Positions 52,330-62,615 are shown, numbered from the stretch's first letter. The stretch is 64,000 bases of DNA from Actinomyces sp. AC-20-1 (GCF_023369555.1 NZ_JACJVC010000013.1:1-64000), one strand, 5' to 3'. A program made the numbers and translations. The notes: generated by a model not told the origin, from the letters alone.

Positions 52330-52565
52330 CTCAGGGGCAATGCCCAGGTCCGTCCGGTTACGTATGTCTCACCGCAGGACGGAAAGAGCCACGAGGGTTG
52401 GGGAACCCGATGACCGGCTCGGACCGAGGTCCAGCAGGGTCCTAGGGAGCCCGGCTGAGCCGTTCCTGTGACGGAGGGATGCTCCCCCGGGCTGGGAACC
52501 CGGCTGGTGAGCCCCTCGATGACGAAGGCCCTCGGGCCCGGGCAACCGGGTCCGAGGGCTTCGTC
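52330..52565 (+). ncRNA. Candidate structured non-coding RNA, family not recognised
   Basis: Between divergent cysS and rlmC lies a 230-nt stretch rich in local hairpins. They include GGGTT-GGGG-AACCC, GGACC-GA-GGTCC, GGGA-TGC-TCCC and CCGGG-CTGGGAA-CCCGG. It ends in a roughly 20-bp intrinsic terminator at 52521-52565 with a GCAA tetraloop and one bulge. No protein frame with normal codon use fits here. I compared from memory with RNase P RNA, tmRNA, SRP RNA, c-di-AMP, cobalamin, SAM and guanidine classes and found no convincing match. The plus strand is a guess; the terminator is nearly symmetric. Confidence 0.45.
52521..52565. terminator. Strong GCAA-loop terminator in the cysS-rlmC gap
   Basis: Arm GACGAAGGCCCTCGGGCCCGG (52521-52541) pairs with 52546-52565 with one bulged G and one mismatch, closing on a GCAA tetraloop. 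Confidence 0.8.
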
Positions 52566-52581
52566 GTGCCGGGCGGGACGC

Positions 52582-52699
52582 GTCACGATCCAGGCCATTG
52601 CCCTGGCGGCACCCGCCTCACACCCGGAGAAACAACGTGATCACGCCGACGCGCCGGACGCTCCCACCGTGAGGGGCCGCCGATGGCCTGGATCGTGAC
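52582..52699. repeat. 118-bp inverted-repeat (MITE-like or hairpin) element
   Basis: GTCACGATCCAGGCCAT at 52582 is repeated as its exact inverse complement at 52683-52699. Inside it, GGCGGC and CCTCAC pair with GTGAGG and GCCGCC, so the whole element can fold into one long hairpin with a 47-nt tip. No clear target-site duplication flanks it. The right arm supplies a TGACA that may serve as -35 for rlmC. Confidence 0.75.
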
Positions 52700-52719
52700 A
52701 GAGGACCGTCCGCATCACC

Positions 52720-52725
52720 GACAAT
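52720..52725 (+). promoter_or_regulatory. -10 hexamer GACAAT for rlmC
   Basis: GACAAT is followed by 6 nt (GGGCCC) and the GTG at 52732. A TGACA in the inverted-repeat arm lies about 19 bp upstream. Confidence 0.45.
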
Positions 52726-52731
52726 GGGCCC

Positions 52732-53934
52732 GTGACCGCCGCCTGCCCGCACCATGCCAGTGGCGCCTGCCGCTCCTGCCCCCACCAGGACCTGCCGGTG
52801 GCCGAGCAGCTGGCCGACAAGCAGGCACGCGTCGCCCGCCTGCTCACTGCCGTGCCCGACGACGCCTGGCTGCCCCCGGTGCCCAGCGCCCCCACGCGCT
52901 TCCGCAACAAGGCGAAGATGGTCGTCTCCGGCACGAGCACCCACCCGGTCCTCGGGGTCCTCGGCCCCGACGGCGTGGGCACCGACCTGCGCGACTGCCC
53001 GCTGCACGTGGAGGAGATCGAGCGGGCCCTGCCGGTCCTCGCCCGGACCATCACCCGCCTCGGGCTGGAGCCCTACGACGTCGCCCGCCGTCGCGGTGAG
53101 CTCAAGCACCTGCTCGTCACGGCCTCCCCCGACGGCGACCTCATGGTCCGCTGGGTGCTGCGCTCGCACCACCACCTGCCCGCGCTGCGCGCCGACCTGC
53201 CGCGGCTGCGGCGCGAGCTGGAGACGCTGGCCGTCATGAGCGCCAACATCCAGCCGGTGCACCAGGCCGTCATCGAGGGCGAGGAGGAGGTCCTGCTCAC
53301 CCGGGAGCCGGGCGCGGACCGCGTGCTCATGCGCCTGCGCCTGCCCGGCGCCGACGGCGCCGGCCGCGAGCTGGCGCTGCTGCTGCCCACCCGCTCCTTC
53401 TTCCAGACGAACACGGCGGTGGCCGAGCGCCTGTACGCCACCGCCTCGGCCTGGGCCGAGGACGTCGCCCCCGCCCGGGCGGGCGAGCCGGTGCGCGTGT
53501 GGGACCTGTTCTGCGGGGTCGGCGGCTTCGCCCTCGCCCTGGCCGGCGCCGGGCGGCGGGTCCACGGCGTCGAGGTCTCCGCCCCGGCCATCGAGGGGGC
53601 CAGGGCCGCGGCCGCGCTCATGGGGCTGGACGAGCAGGACGTGTCCTTCGAGGCCGGTGACGCGCGGGTCCTCGACCCGACCGGGGCCCGGGCCCTGGGC
53701 GGCGTGCCGGACCTGCTGGTGCTCAACCCTCCCCGGCGGGGCATCGGCGCGGACCTGGCGGGCCGGGTGGCGGCCTCCGGGGTGCGGCGGTTGCTCTACT
53801 CCTCCTGCCACCCCGCGAGCCTGGCCAGGGACCTGGCGCTCATGGGGCCGCTGCGGGTGCGCCGGGCGCAGGTCTTCGACATGTTCCCGCACACCGACCA
53901 CGCCGAGGTGCTGGTCGACCTCGTGCACGGCTGA
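52732..53934 (+). CDS. rlmC: 23S rRNA (uracil-C5)-methyltransferase RlmC/RumB type
   Basis: The 400-residue enzyme has an N-terminal iron-sulfur cluster signature (CPHHASGACRSCPH, with a further Cys in LRDCPLH). The RumA/RumB core has the SAM motif LFCGVGGFALALAG, NPPRRGIG and the catalytic Cys in LYSSCHPAS near the C-terminus. RlmC methylates U747 of 23S rRNA. The GTG start is leaderless-type. TRAM domain absent, which fits RumB rather than RumA or TrmA. Confidence 0.9.
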   Translation: MTAACPHHASGACRSCPHQDLPVAEQLADKQARVARLLTAVPDDAWLPPVPSAPTRFRNKAKMVVSGTSTHPVLGVLGPDGVGTDLRDCPLHVEEIERALPVLARTITRLGLEPYDVARRRGELKHLLVTASPDGDLMVRWVLRSHHHLPALRADLPRLRRELETLAVMSANIQPVHQAVIEGEEEVLLTREPGADRVLMRLRLPGADGAGRELALLLPTRSFFQTNTAVAERLYATASAWAEDVAPARAGEPVRVWDLFCGVGGFALALAGAGRRVHGVEVSAPAIEGARAAAALMGLDEQDVSFEAGDARVLDPTGARALGGVPDLLVLNPPRRGIGADLAGRVAASGVRRLLYSSCHPASLARDLALMGPLRVRRAQVFDMFPHTDHAEVLVDLVHG

Positions 53935-53944
53935 GAACGAGAGC

Positions 53945-53966
53945 GCCGGCGGGACGGGGCGCCGGC
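53945..53966. terminator. Short hairpin between convergent rlmC and the PAS gene
   Basis: GCCGGCG-N8-CGCCGGC, 7 bp, lies 10 nt after the rlmC stop codon. Confidence 0.4.
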
Positions 53967-53969
53967 CCC

Positions 53970-55478
53970 TCAGCGGCGCAGGAAGGCGAGGGCCCCGCGC
54001 ACGCCGACGAGGGCCTTCGCGATGGCCTCGGACTCGTCGGGGACCTCGAGGTCGCGCACGGCCGCGGCCGCCTCCGCCAGGGCCCGGGCCTCGGGGAAGC
54101 CTCCCTCGGCGAGCGCGCGGGCACGTGCCGACGGCGCCATCCCGGCCACGGCCCGCAGCACCGCGGCGGGCGCCGCGGGACCACCCGCGAAGCCGACAGC
54201 GCCGGCGTCCGCGGCCGCGACGAGACTCAGGACCCGGGGTGAGTCCTCGTTCCCCGGGGCGGTGTCCCCTGTGACGGCGGGCAGGGCGGCAGGGGCCTCG
54301 TCCGGTCCCAGGGCCTCGACGAGCTCGGACAGCGGGGCCTCGGTGGCGGTCAGGGCCTCGGCGACGAGCTCGAGGTCACCGGCGACGAGCTGGGCGCGCG
54401 CCCGGAACAGGGCCAGGCGCTGCGACAGGGACACGGACCCGCCGCTGAGTGCGGAGACGAGCTCGCGCAGGGAGCCGACGGCGTCGTTGTCCTCCAGGAC
54501 GTCGTCCCCGCCGAGGACCTGGTTGGCGAAGAAGCCCGCCGCGAGGTTGTGCAGGCGCATCAGGGCGATGGCGAAGCGCACGGAGTCGGTGTCCGCCCGC
54601 AGCTCCTCCACCTGGCCCGCGAGCGGGTGCAGCTCCTCGGCCGCCTCGAGGACGAGGGTGTCCACCTGCTCGTAGCGCGCCCGCAGGGCGTCGTCGGTGG
54701 CCTCACGCAGGGCCTCGCGCAGGCCGGTCAGGCGCGCGGAGAGGGTGGCGATGTCGGCCGCTCGGCGTCCCAGCAGGTCCACGAGGCGGGTGCACTCGTC
54801 CAGCAGGGCGACGAGCCCGCCGGTGGAGACCTCGATGCTGTTCATGCCGGCCAGGATCTCGGCGACCGGGCCCTCGGCGTCGGGGTGCTCGGGGATGTCG
54901 ACGCCGGAGGCGACGAGGGCGGAGACCTCCGCGGCCAGCGTCTGGCGGGTGAAGTCGACGGTGTCGCGGTAGCCCAGCGCCCGCAGCTCGGCCAGGAGCG
55001 CGGCGTGCCCGGCGGCGGCGACCTCGCGGGCCGTGGAGCCGGCCTCGGCGGAGGCGGCCTCGACGGCGCGCACGCGCGCGTAGACCTCCTCGACCTGGTC
55101 TCGCAGCCCCGTGAGCATCGGCAGGGTCCGCACGGACAGGTAGCCGTCACCGGAGGGGACGATGGTGCCGAAGACCCGGTAGCAGGTACCGTCGGCGGCC
55201 TTGTTGGTGATGTAGGCGGAGGCGGCCGTGCCCTGCTCGAGGCTGTCCCAGATCGAGCGGAAGACGCCCGCGGGCATGACCTCGTGGCGCACGACGTTGT
55301 GCGGGCGGCCGACGAGGGCGCCGCGGGGGTAGCCGGACAGGCGCATGAAGGTGGAGTTCGCACGGCGGATGCGGCCCTGCGCGTCCGTCGTGGAGAAGAA
55401 GATCTCGTCGGCGCGGTAGGTGCGCTCGTTCAGGGGAGCGGGGGTCTCGGGGGTGCGGCCTGTGGCGGCGTCGGCCAT
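53970..55478 (-). CDS. Aer-like PAS-domain protein lacking a transmitter domain
   Basis: The 502-residue protein opens with a PAS domain (about 10-120) of the Aer type: FFSTTDAQGRIRRANSTFMRLSGY and RPHNVVRHEVMPAGVFRSIW are close to Aer sequences, where the domain binds FAD and senses redox. The rest is helical (about 120-500) with features of a coiled coil, such as AEVSALVASGVDIPEHPDAEG and LREALREATDDALRARYEQ. No HAMP, membrane helix, methyl-accepting signalling tip, kinase or GGDEF domain is apparent. It may be a soluble redox-sensing adaptor. AGGAAGG precedes the ATG. Confidence 0.8.
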   Translation of the reverse strand: MADAATGRTPETPAPLNERTYRADEIFFSTTDAQGRIRRANSTFMRLSGYPRGALVGRPHNVVRHEVMPAGVFRSIWDSLEQGTAASAYITNKAADGTCYRVFGTIVPSGDGYLSVRTLPMLTGLRDQVEEVYARVRAVEAASAEAGSTAREVAAAGHAALLAELRALGYRDTVDFTRQTLAAEVSALVASGVDIPEHPDAEGPVAEILAGMNSIEVSTGGLVALLDECTRLVDLLGRRAADIATLSARLTGLREALREATDDALRARYEQVDTLVLEAAEELHPLAGQVEELRADTDSVRFAIALMRLHNLAAGFFANQVLGGDDVLEDNDAVGSLRELVSALSGGSVSLSQRLALFRARAQLVAGDLELVAEALTATEAPLSELVEALGPDEAPAALPAVTGDTAPGNEDSPRVLSLVAAADAGAVGFAGGPAAPAAVLRAVAGMAPSARARALAEGGFPEARALAEAAAAVRDLEVPDESEAIAKALVGVRGALAFLRR

Positions 55479-55641
55479 GAGGACCTTCCTTGACGCAGTG
55501 GGACGTTGGACCTGGCCCGAGGTTACCCGGCGCCGCCCGCTGCCGCAGGGCGAGTCCCGACGGCGCTGGCGCCGTCCCGGCGGCCGCGGACGGGACGCGC
55601 TCCCCCTTGTCCGGCTCCTGGGCCTGGCGCAGCCTGGTGCC

Positions 55642-57024
55642 ATGAGCACCTCCTCGGCCCCTCGTCTCATGCGCCGGCGCACCCTGCTGACCCTGCCACC
55701 CCTGCTGGCCGTCCTGGCCGCCTGCGGGTGCGGCGTCTTCGACCGGTGGGGCCGCGCGCCCGACGACCCCACCACCGCGCTCACCTCCGACGCCGAGCCC
55801 CGCGTCCTCGCCCTGTCGGACGCCCCGTACGTGGGCGCGGCCGTGACGGCCTGCGACGGGCTCGGGGCCGCCATGCTCTCCCACGTCCTGGACGAGGACC
55901 GGGACCGGAACGCCGTCGTCTGCCCTGCCGGCACCGGGCTCGTGCTCGCGATGCTGTACGCCGGGGCCACCGAGCTGCCCGACGGGCTCGACCGCCTGCT
56001 CGGCTTCGAGGCGACCGCCTCCTACCCCAGCGGGCTTCCCGCTGAGCGCGACACCGCGTGGTCCGCCCTGAGGCAGAGCATGCAGCGCCTCGACGTCGAC
56101 GACGCCTCGGCGCTGGAGGGCTTCGATCCCGACGAGCTGCCGGAGCGGCCCCTCCTCCACGTCGCGAACCGCGCCCTCCTCGTGCGTCCTGAGAAGCCGG
56201 ACGGGATCGGCGAGGTGTACCAGGAGTACCTCGACGACGCCCGTACCTGGTACGCCGCCGAGGTCACGGAGGCGGACGCTGCGGACGCCAAGGACTCCCT
56301 CGACACCTGGGCCCGCCTGCACACCGGTGGCCTCGTGCCCACCAGCGCGATGAGCGTCAACGAGCGCACGCGCCTCGTCCTGCAGAACGCCGTGCTCCTG
56401 GCCGCCCGCTGGCGCCACCCCTTCGACGCCGGGTCCACCTGGGAGGACGGGACCTTCCACCGCGCCGACGGCACGACCTCCACCGTCCCCCTCATGCACC
56501 AGACCGAGCAGTTCCCACTCGTCTCCGGCAAGGGCTGGCGCGCTCTGCGGATGCTCTACGCGAGCACCGGCGGTGACCTCGTCATGGACCTCATCCTTCC
56601 CGACGACGTCGTGCACCCGGCCCAGCTGCCTCCCGGGACCTGGGCCGAGGCCAGCGCCCGGCTCGAGTCCAGCAGCGACGGGACCGAGGTGAGGCTGGGA
56701 CTGCCGCGCCTGGACCTGGCCTCCGGTGAGATCGACCTCCTGGACGTGCTCGGGGACCTCGGCACCGAGCTCGGGAACGTGCCTCACGTCGGGTACCTGG
56801 TGCGGGTGGGCCAGGCCGCCCAGCAGGTGCGGCTGCGCGTCGACGAGGATGGCACCGTCGGGGCGGCGCTGACAGAGGTCGAGGTGGAGACCGTGGCGGT
56901 GCCCATCGCTCCGGCGCCGCCGCCGGAGTTCATCTGCGACCACCCCTTCGTCCTGCGTGTGGTGGACCGGGCCAGCGGCGTGTGCGTCATCGAGGCCGCC
57001 GTCGTCGACCCGGCGGCCGGGTGA
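55642..57024 (+). CDS. Serpin-family protease inhibitor, predicted lipoprotein
   Basis: The 460-residue protein begins with a basic signal peptide and lipobox (LAVLAACG), so it is likely anchored outside the cell. Serpin landmarks are LHVANRALLV, TRLVLQNAVLLAARWRHPFD, the hinge VDEDGTVGAALTE and the terminal FICDHPFVLRVVD. The hinge keeps the inhibitory pattern (Glu402 as P17, Gly404, Thr405, then small residues). Counting from it places P1 at Val418 and P1' at Ala419. Bacterial serpins are rare; those of Bifidobacterium inhibit neutrophil elastase. P1 Val would suit elastase-like proteases (inference). The start at 55642 has no ribosome site but CAGCCT lies 6 nt upstream. Confidence 0.85.
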   Translation: MSTSSAPRLMRRRTLLTLPPLLAVLAACGCGVFDRWGRAPDDPTTALTSDAEPRVLALSDAPYVGAAVTACDGLGAAMLSHVLDEDRDRNAVVCPAGTGLVLAMLYAGATELPDGLDRLLGFEATASYPSGLPAERDTAWSALRQSMQRLDVDDASALEGFDPDELPERPLLHVANRALLVRPEKPDGIGEVYQEYLDDARTWYAAEVTEADAADAKDSLDTWARLHTGGLVPTSAMSVNERTRLVLQNAVLLAARWRHPFDAGSTWEDGTFHRADGTTSTVPLMHQTEQFPLVSGKGWRALRMLYASTGGDLVMDLILPDDVVHPAQLPPGTWAEASARLESSSDGTEVRLGLPRLDLASGEIDLLDVLGDLGTELGNVPHVGYLVRVGQAAQQVRLRVDEDGTVGAALTEVEVETVAVPIAPAPPPEFICDHPFVLRVVDRASGVCVIEAAVVDPAAG

Positions 57025-57100
57025 GGGGGGGGCAGGCCGTGCCGGACGGCCCGGCCTGGCCGCACGGCCCGGCCTGCCCCTGCCGGTGGGGCTGCGCGCG

Positions 57101-57106
57101 TAGTCT
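57101..57106 (+). promoter_or_regulatory. -10 hexamer TAGTCT for the GNAT gene
   Basis: TAGTCT lies 43 nt before the ATG at 57150. The preceding 57029-57080 contains a GC-rich repeat (ACGGCCCGGCCTG twice) that may terminate the serpin transcript. Confidence 0.35.
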
Positions 57107-57149
57107 CGGTGGTGCCGCACCCCTGCCGACCCCTGCCCCAGGAGACGCC

Positions 57150-57599
57150 ATGACCGTTGAGATCGTCCGCCAGTCCAACCCCGAGCTCGTCGAGGCGATG
57201 GGCCGGCTCATCCCCCAGCTCTCCCGCACGGCCCCCGCCCTCACGGCCGAGCAGTGCGAGGCCCTCGTGTCCCAGCCGGGCGTGTTCCTCTTCGTCTACC
57301 GCTCCTCCCGGCGGGCCGAGGACGGCACCTACCCGGTCCTCGGCATGCTCACGCTGGCGACCTTCACGATCCCCACCGGCCTGCGCGCCTGGGTGGAGGA
57401 TGTCGTCGTCGACTCCTCCGCCCGCGGTCAGGGGGCTGGGCGCGCCCTGGTCGAGGCGGCGGTCGCTCACGCCGGCGAGATAGGGGCCCGGACCGTGGAC
57501 CTCACCTCCCGCCCGTCGCGCGAGGCCGCCAACCGCCTGTACAAGCGCGCGGGCTTCGAGCTGCGCGAGACGAACGTCTACCGCTTCACCGGCAGGTGA
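57150..57599 (+). CDS. GNAT-family N-acetyltransferase
   Basis: The 149-residue single-domain protein has the acetyl-CoA loop VVDSSARGQGAGRALVEAAV (Q/RxxGxG/A) and the C-terminal beta bulge region EAANRLYKRAGFELRETNVYRF. It transfers acetyl from acetyl-CoA to an unknown amine. GGAG precedes the ATG. Confidence 0.9.
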   Translation: MTVEIVRQSNPELVEAMGRLIPQLSRTAPALTAEQCEALVSQPGVFLFVYRSSRRAEDGTYPVLGMLTLATFTIPTGLRAWVEDVVVDSSARGQGAGRALVEAAVAHAGEIGARTVDLTSRPSREAANRLYKRAGFELRETNVYRFTGR

Positions 57600-57609
57600 G
57601 CGCGGGCGC

Positions 57610-57665
57610 GGGGGCCGTCTGAGCGCCGGACCACCCGGGACTGCCGCCCGGCTCAGACGGCCCCC
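57610..57665. terminator. Bidirectional terminator of the GNAT and HAD genes
   Basis: A perfect 15-bp stem (GGGGGCCGTCTGAGC and complement) with a 26-nt loop includes the stop codon of the HAD gene. Confidence 0.7.
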
Positions 57666-58609
57666 AGCGGCCAGGTGCTCTGCCCGTCGTCGCCGCGGTA
57701 GGGCGGCTCCCCGGTGACCTCGTAGGCCAGGTGCCAGTCCACGAGCGCGGCGACCGAGGGCGTGGTGACGTCGCAGCCGTCGACGACGTCCTGCGGGGCG
57801 CCGCCCATGGCGACGGCGACGTCCGCGGCGGCGTGCATGGACATGTCGTTCCAGGAGTCCCCGACAGCGATCGTGCGCAGCGTCTCGCCCTCGTGCGCCC
57901 CGCCGGGGGCCGTGAGCACGGCGACGAGCTCGGTGAGCCCGGCGCCCTTGGAGACGCCGGCCGGGACGAGGTCGAGGAAGTCCTGGTTGCGGGCGCCCTC
58001 GAGGAGGTCACCCCAGCGCTCGGCGACGGTCGCCTGGACGCGGTCCGCGGCCGAGGGGTCGCCCAGGTGCAGGGGGATGCCGAAGACGCTGCGGCCGTCG
58101 AGGTCCGCGGTGGTGGCGTCGTCGAAGGCGGTGAGCAGCGCGGTGCCCTGGCGGTGCGTGTGGCGCAGGCGCAGGTCCCCGGAGGTGGTGGTGCAGAAGA
58201 TCGTGATGGGGTCCTCCGCGCTGAGCACGTCGAGGACCTCGTCGACGAGCCCGTCGGGCAGGCTGCGGGCCGCCAGGACGCGGCCCGTGGCGTCGAGGAG
58301 GACGGCCCCGGTGTACAGGACGGCGTAGTCGTAGGCGACGCCCGTGCCATGCAGGGCGCTGGCGAGAGCGGTGTTGGAGCGGCCCGTGTTCATGACGACG
58401 AGGTGCCCGGCCTCACGCCAGCGGGCGAGGGCCCGGACGTCGGCGTCGCTGATGCGGCCGTCGAAGAGGAGGGTGCCGTCCATGTCCGTGGACAGCACGA
58501 GCCGGGGGTGGGCCGGGGTGCCGATGGGGTGGTCCGACGGCGCTGCCCCGGTGGTCGCGGCGGCGGGCTGGTGGCGGTCGGGGCCGGTCCGGGGCGTGGT
58601 CTGGTTCAT
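57653..58609 (-). CDS. HAD-superfamily Cof-type phosphatase
   Basis: The 318-residue protein has HAD motif I STDMDGTLL near residue 41, motif II VVMNTGRS, Lys of motif III in GVSKGAGL, and motif IV AVGDSWNDMSM. The large cap insertion makes it a Cof-type (C2) sugar or cofactor phosphatase. The start codon at 58609 follows the stop of the NAD synthetase gene by 1 nt, so the two are probably co-translated. The substrate is unknown. Confidence 0.88.
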   Translation of the reverse strand: MNQTTPRTGPDRHQPAAATTGAAPSDHPIGTPAHPRLVLSTDMDGTLLFDGRISDADVRALARWREAGHLVVMNTGRSNTALASALHGTGVAYDYAVLYTGAVLLDATGRVLAARSLPDGLVDEVLDVLSAEDPITIFCTTTSGDLRLRHTHRQGTALLTAFDDATTADLDGRSVFGIPLHLGDPSAADRVQATVAERWGDLLEGARNQDFLDLVPAGVSKGAGLTELVAVLTAPGGAHEGETLRTIAVGDSWNDMSMHAAADVAVAMGGAPQDVVDGCDVTTPSVAALVDWHLAYEVTGEPPYRGDDGQSTWPLGAV

Positions 58610-58610
58610 G

Positions 58611-60794
<2,184 letters not shown>

Positions 60795-60800
60795 GGGGCG

Positions 60801-60806
60801 AGTCTG
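60801..60806 (-). promoter_or_regulatory. -10-like hexamer CAGACT for nadE
   Basis: CAGACT is followed by 6 nt (CGCCCC) and the ATG at 60794. Confidence 0.4.
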
Positions 60807-60871
60807 GCACGGGGCTGCGACACGGTCACGGGCCGTGAGCGGGACCACGGCCGGGGAGGGAGGATGGGCGC

Positions 60872-61714
60872 ATGAGTGCTCCCGCCCCCGCCGCCTGCCC
60901 GCCCGCCCCCTGCCCGCAGCCGGCCGCGCCCGGGACCCGCACGGTCCTCGCGCACCGCGGTGCCAGCGCGCTGGCGCCCGAGAACACGCTGGCGGCCTTC
61001 CGCCGGGCCGCCGCGGAGGGCGCCGCCTGGGTGGAGCTCGACGTCGACGTCATCGGTGACGGCACCGTCGTCGTCATCCACGACTCGAGCCTGGACCGCA
61101 CGACGGACCACCGCGGCTCCTACTACGACCTCACGGCCGCGGACCTGGCCACCATCGACGCCGGCTCCTGGTTCACCGCGCCGGACGGCACCCGCCCCTA
61201 CGCGGGCGAGGGCCTGCCGACCCTGGAGGCGGCGCTCGAGGTGGTCGGTGCGGCCGGCATGGGCGTCAACATCGAGCTCAAGTCCTGCGAGGCGGGCGCC
61301 GCCGCCTGCCGCCGCCTGGTGGACGGCGTCGCCGCGCTGCTGGAGGCGCACGCCGAGCGCTCACCGTCCTCGCCGGTGCTGCTGTCCTCCTTCAACCCGC
61401 TGCTGCTGGAGCGGATGGCCCGGCGTCGTCCCGGCACGCCGCGCGCCCTGCTCACGGAGAACGGCCTGCTGCTGGACGACTGGCGCTCCTACGTCGAGGA
61501 GCTCGGCGCCGTGGCCGTCAACCCCGGGGACCGGACGCTGGAGCGCGCCCGCGTGGAGGAGATCCGCTCACTGGGCTACGGGGTCAACGTGTGGACGGTG
61601 AACTCGCGCGAGCGGGCGGCCGAGCTGTTCTCCTGGGGGGTGACCGGCATCTTCACGGACCGGGTCCACGAGCTCGGCGACCTGGGGCGCGGCGGGGAGC
61701 CTCAGGCGCGGTAG
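60872..61714 (+). CDS. Glycerophosphodiester phosphodiesterase family protein
   Basis: The 280-residue TIM-barrel protein has the GDPD signature: LAHRGASALAPENTLAAF, then VELDVDVIGDGTVVVIHD containing the metal-binding Glu and Asp and the second His. It hydrolyses glycerophosphodiesters to glycerol 3-phosphate and an alcohol. The first 22 residues are Pro/Ala-rich and not a clear signal peptide, so it is probably cytoplasmic. GGAGG precedes the ATG at 60872; its end overlaps the convergent TetR gene by 13 bp. Confidence 0.92.
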   Translation: MSAPAPAACPPAPCPQPAAPGTRTVLAHRGASALAPENTLAAFRRAAAEGAAWVELDVDVIGDGTVVVIHDSSLDRTTDHRGSYYDLTAADLATIDAGSWFTAPDGTRPYAGEGLPTLEAALEVVGAAGMGVNIELKSCEAGAAACRRLVDGVAALLEAHAERSPSSPVLLSSFNPLLLERMARRRPGTPRALLTENGLLLDDWRSYVEELGAVAVNPGDRTLERARVEEIRSLGYGVNVWTVNSRERAAELFSWGVTGIFTDRVHELGDLGRGGEPQAR

Positions 61715-62391
61715 ACCTGCTTGAGCCCCTCGACGTAGACGCGCATCTCCTCGGCCATGCCGGTGCGCAGAGCCTCGGGGGCCTCGGAGCCCGGCGTCGT
61801 CGAGCACAGCCACTGCAGCTGCAGCCCGTCGCTGAGGGCGGTGACCGTGCGGGCGATGACGGCCGAGGGGGCGTCCGCGCGCACGAGGCCGTTGGCCTTG
61901 CCGCGCTCAAGGGCCTGCGTGAAGCGCTCGATGGTCTGGGTGAGGTGGGTCGTGACCCAGCCGTGCGCGGGGTGCCCGGCGTCGAGGACGGCGACGGCGG
62001 TGGCCGTGTAGATGGCGACGAGGTCGCGGTGACGGGCGTTGTGCTCGACGACGCGCACGAAGACGTCGAGCAGCTTCCAGGGGTCCTCGTCGAGGCCCGG
62101 GTCCTGGAGCATGGTCGCGATCATGTCGCGGTCGCGGCGCTCAAGGACCTTGGCGAAGAGCTGCTCCTTGGAGGAGAAGTGGTGCAGGAGGCCGGCCTTG
62201 GAGATCTCTGCGGCCTGGGCGACGTCCGCGAGGGAGGTGGCGGCGAAGCCGTGGGCGCCGAAGAGGGCGACGGCCTCGTTGAGGATGCGCTCGTGCTTGT
62301 CCTCGCTGCCGGCGCGGGGGCGGCCGGGGCCACGGCGCCGTGCGGGTGCGGTGGGAGCGGTGTCGGCGGTGGTGGGGTCGTCGGCTGTCAT
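61702..62391 (-). CDS. TetR-family transcriptional regulator
   Basis: The 229-residue protein has a basic N-terminus (RRRGPGRPRAG), an HTH (TSLADVAQAAEISKAGLLHHFSSKEQLF) and an all-helical ligand-binding domain. The effector and main target are not known, but an inverted repeat at 62405-62420 next to its own -10 element suggests autoregulation and possibly control of the small gene across the gap. The start at 62391 is set by GAGAAT 7 nt upstream. Confidence 0.9.
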   Translation of the reverse strand: MTADDPTTADTAPTAPARRRGPGRPRAGSEDKHERILNEAVALFGAHGFAATSLADVAQAAEISKAGLLHHFSSKEQLFAKVLERRDRDMIATMLQDPGLDEDPWKLLDVFVRVVEHNARHRDLVAIYTATAVAVLDAGHPAHGWVTTHLTQTIERFTQALERGKANGLVRADAPSAVIARTVTALSDGLQLQWLCSTTPGSEAPEALRTGMAEEMRVYVEGLKQVYRA

Positions 62392-62398
62392 GACCCGC

Positions 62399-62420
62399 AT
62401 TCTCACATCCGGTCAGATGT
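62399..62420 (-). promoter_or_regulatory. -10 element and operator-like repeat of the TetR gene
   Basis: GAGAAT (62399-62404) is followed by 7 nt and the ATG at 62391. Directly upstream, ACATC-CGGTCA-GATGT (62405-62420) is an inverted repeat of TetR-operator type. Confidence 0.5.
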
Positions 62421-62615
62421 CCGACGAGCAGTTGGCCCCGGCAACGGGGTGACGGCGAGCACGGCGCACGGCTGCGCATGATCCCGCTCACACCTGGGCT
62501 GGTGGCACCGTCCGCCGACGGCGTCTGGCCCGACCACACGATGGGCGCGTTCCTCCTGGCCCGGGGCGCCGACGGCACCTGGACGGTGACGGTCTACCAG
62601 CGCCAGGACAACTGA
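62417..62615 (+). pseudogene. Small hypothetical gene, possibly frameshifted at a G run
   Basis: A frame starting MSDEQLAPATG ends at a TGA directly after GGGG (62446-62449). If one G is removed, translation continues as DGEHGARLRMIPLTPGLVAPS to a stop at 62613-62615, about 65 residues, with coding-like composition. The downstream part alone could also be a 45-residue ORF from the ATG at 62478. I do not recognise the protein. Either a genuine one-base insertion or a sequencing error in the G run could explain it. Confidence 0.35.

Noticed and set aside
52330-52565. Fourth c-di-AMP riboswitch or a guanidine-I riboswitch
   Set aside because: GGGGAACCCGATGA and CTAGGG blocks are suggestive, but the other conserved blocks of either class are missing or in the wrong order.
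53970-57120. Long minus-strand frames overlapping the serpin gene
   Set aside because: The serpin family motifs on the plus strand are unambiguous; the minus frames have biased composition only.
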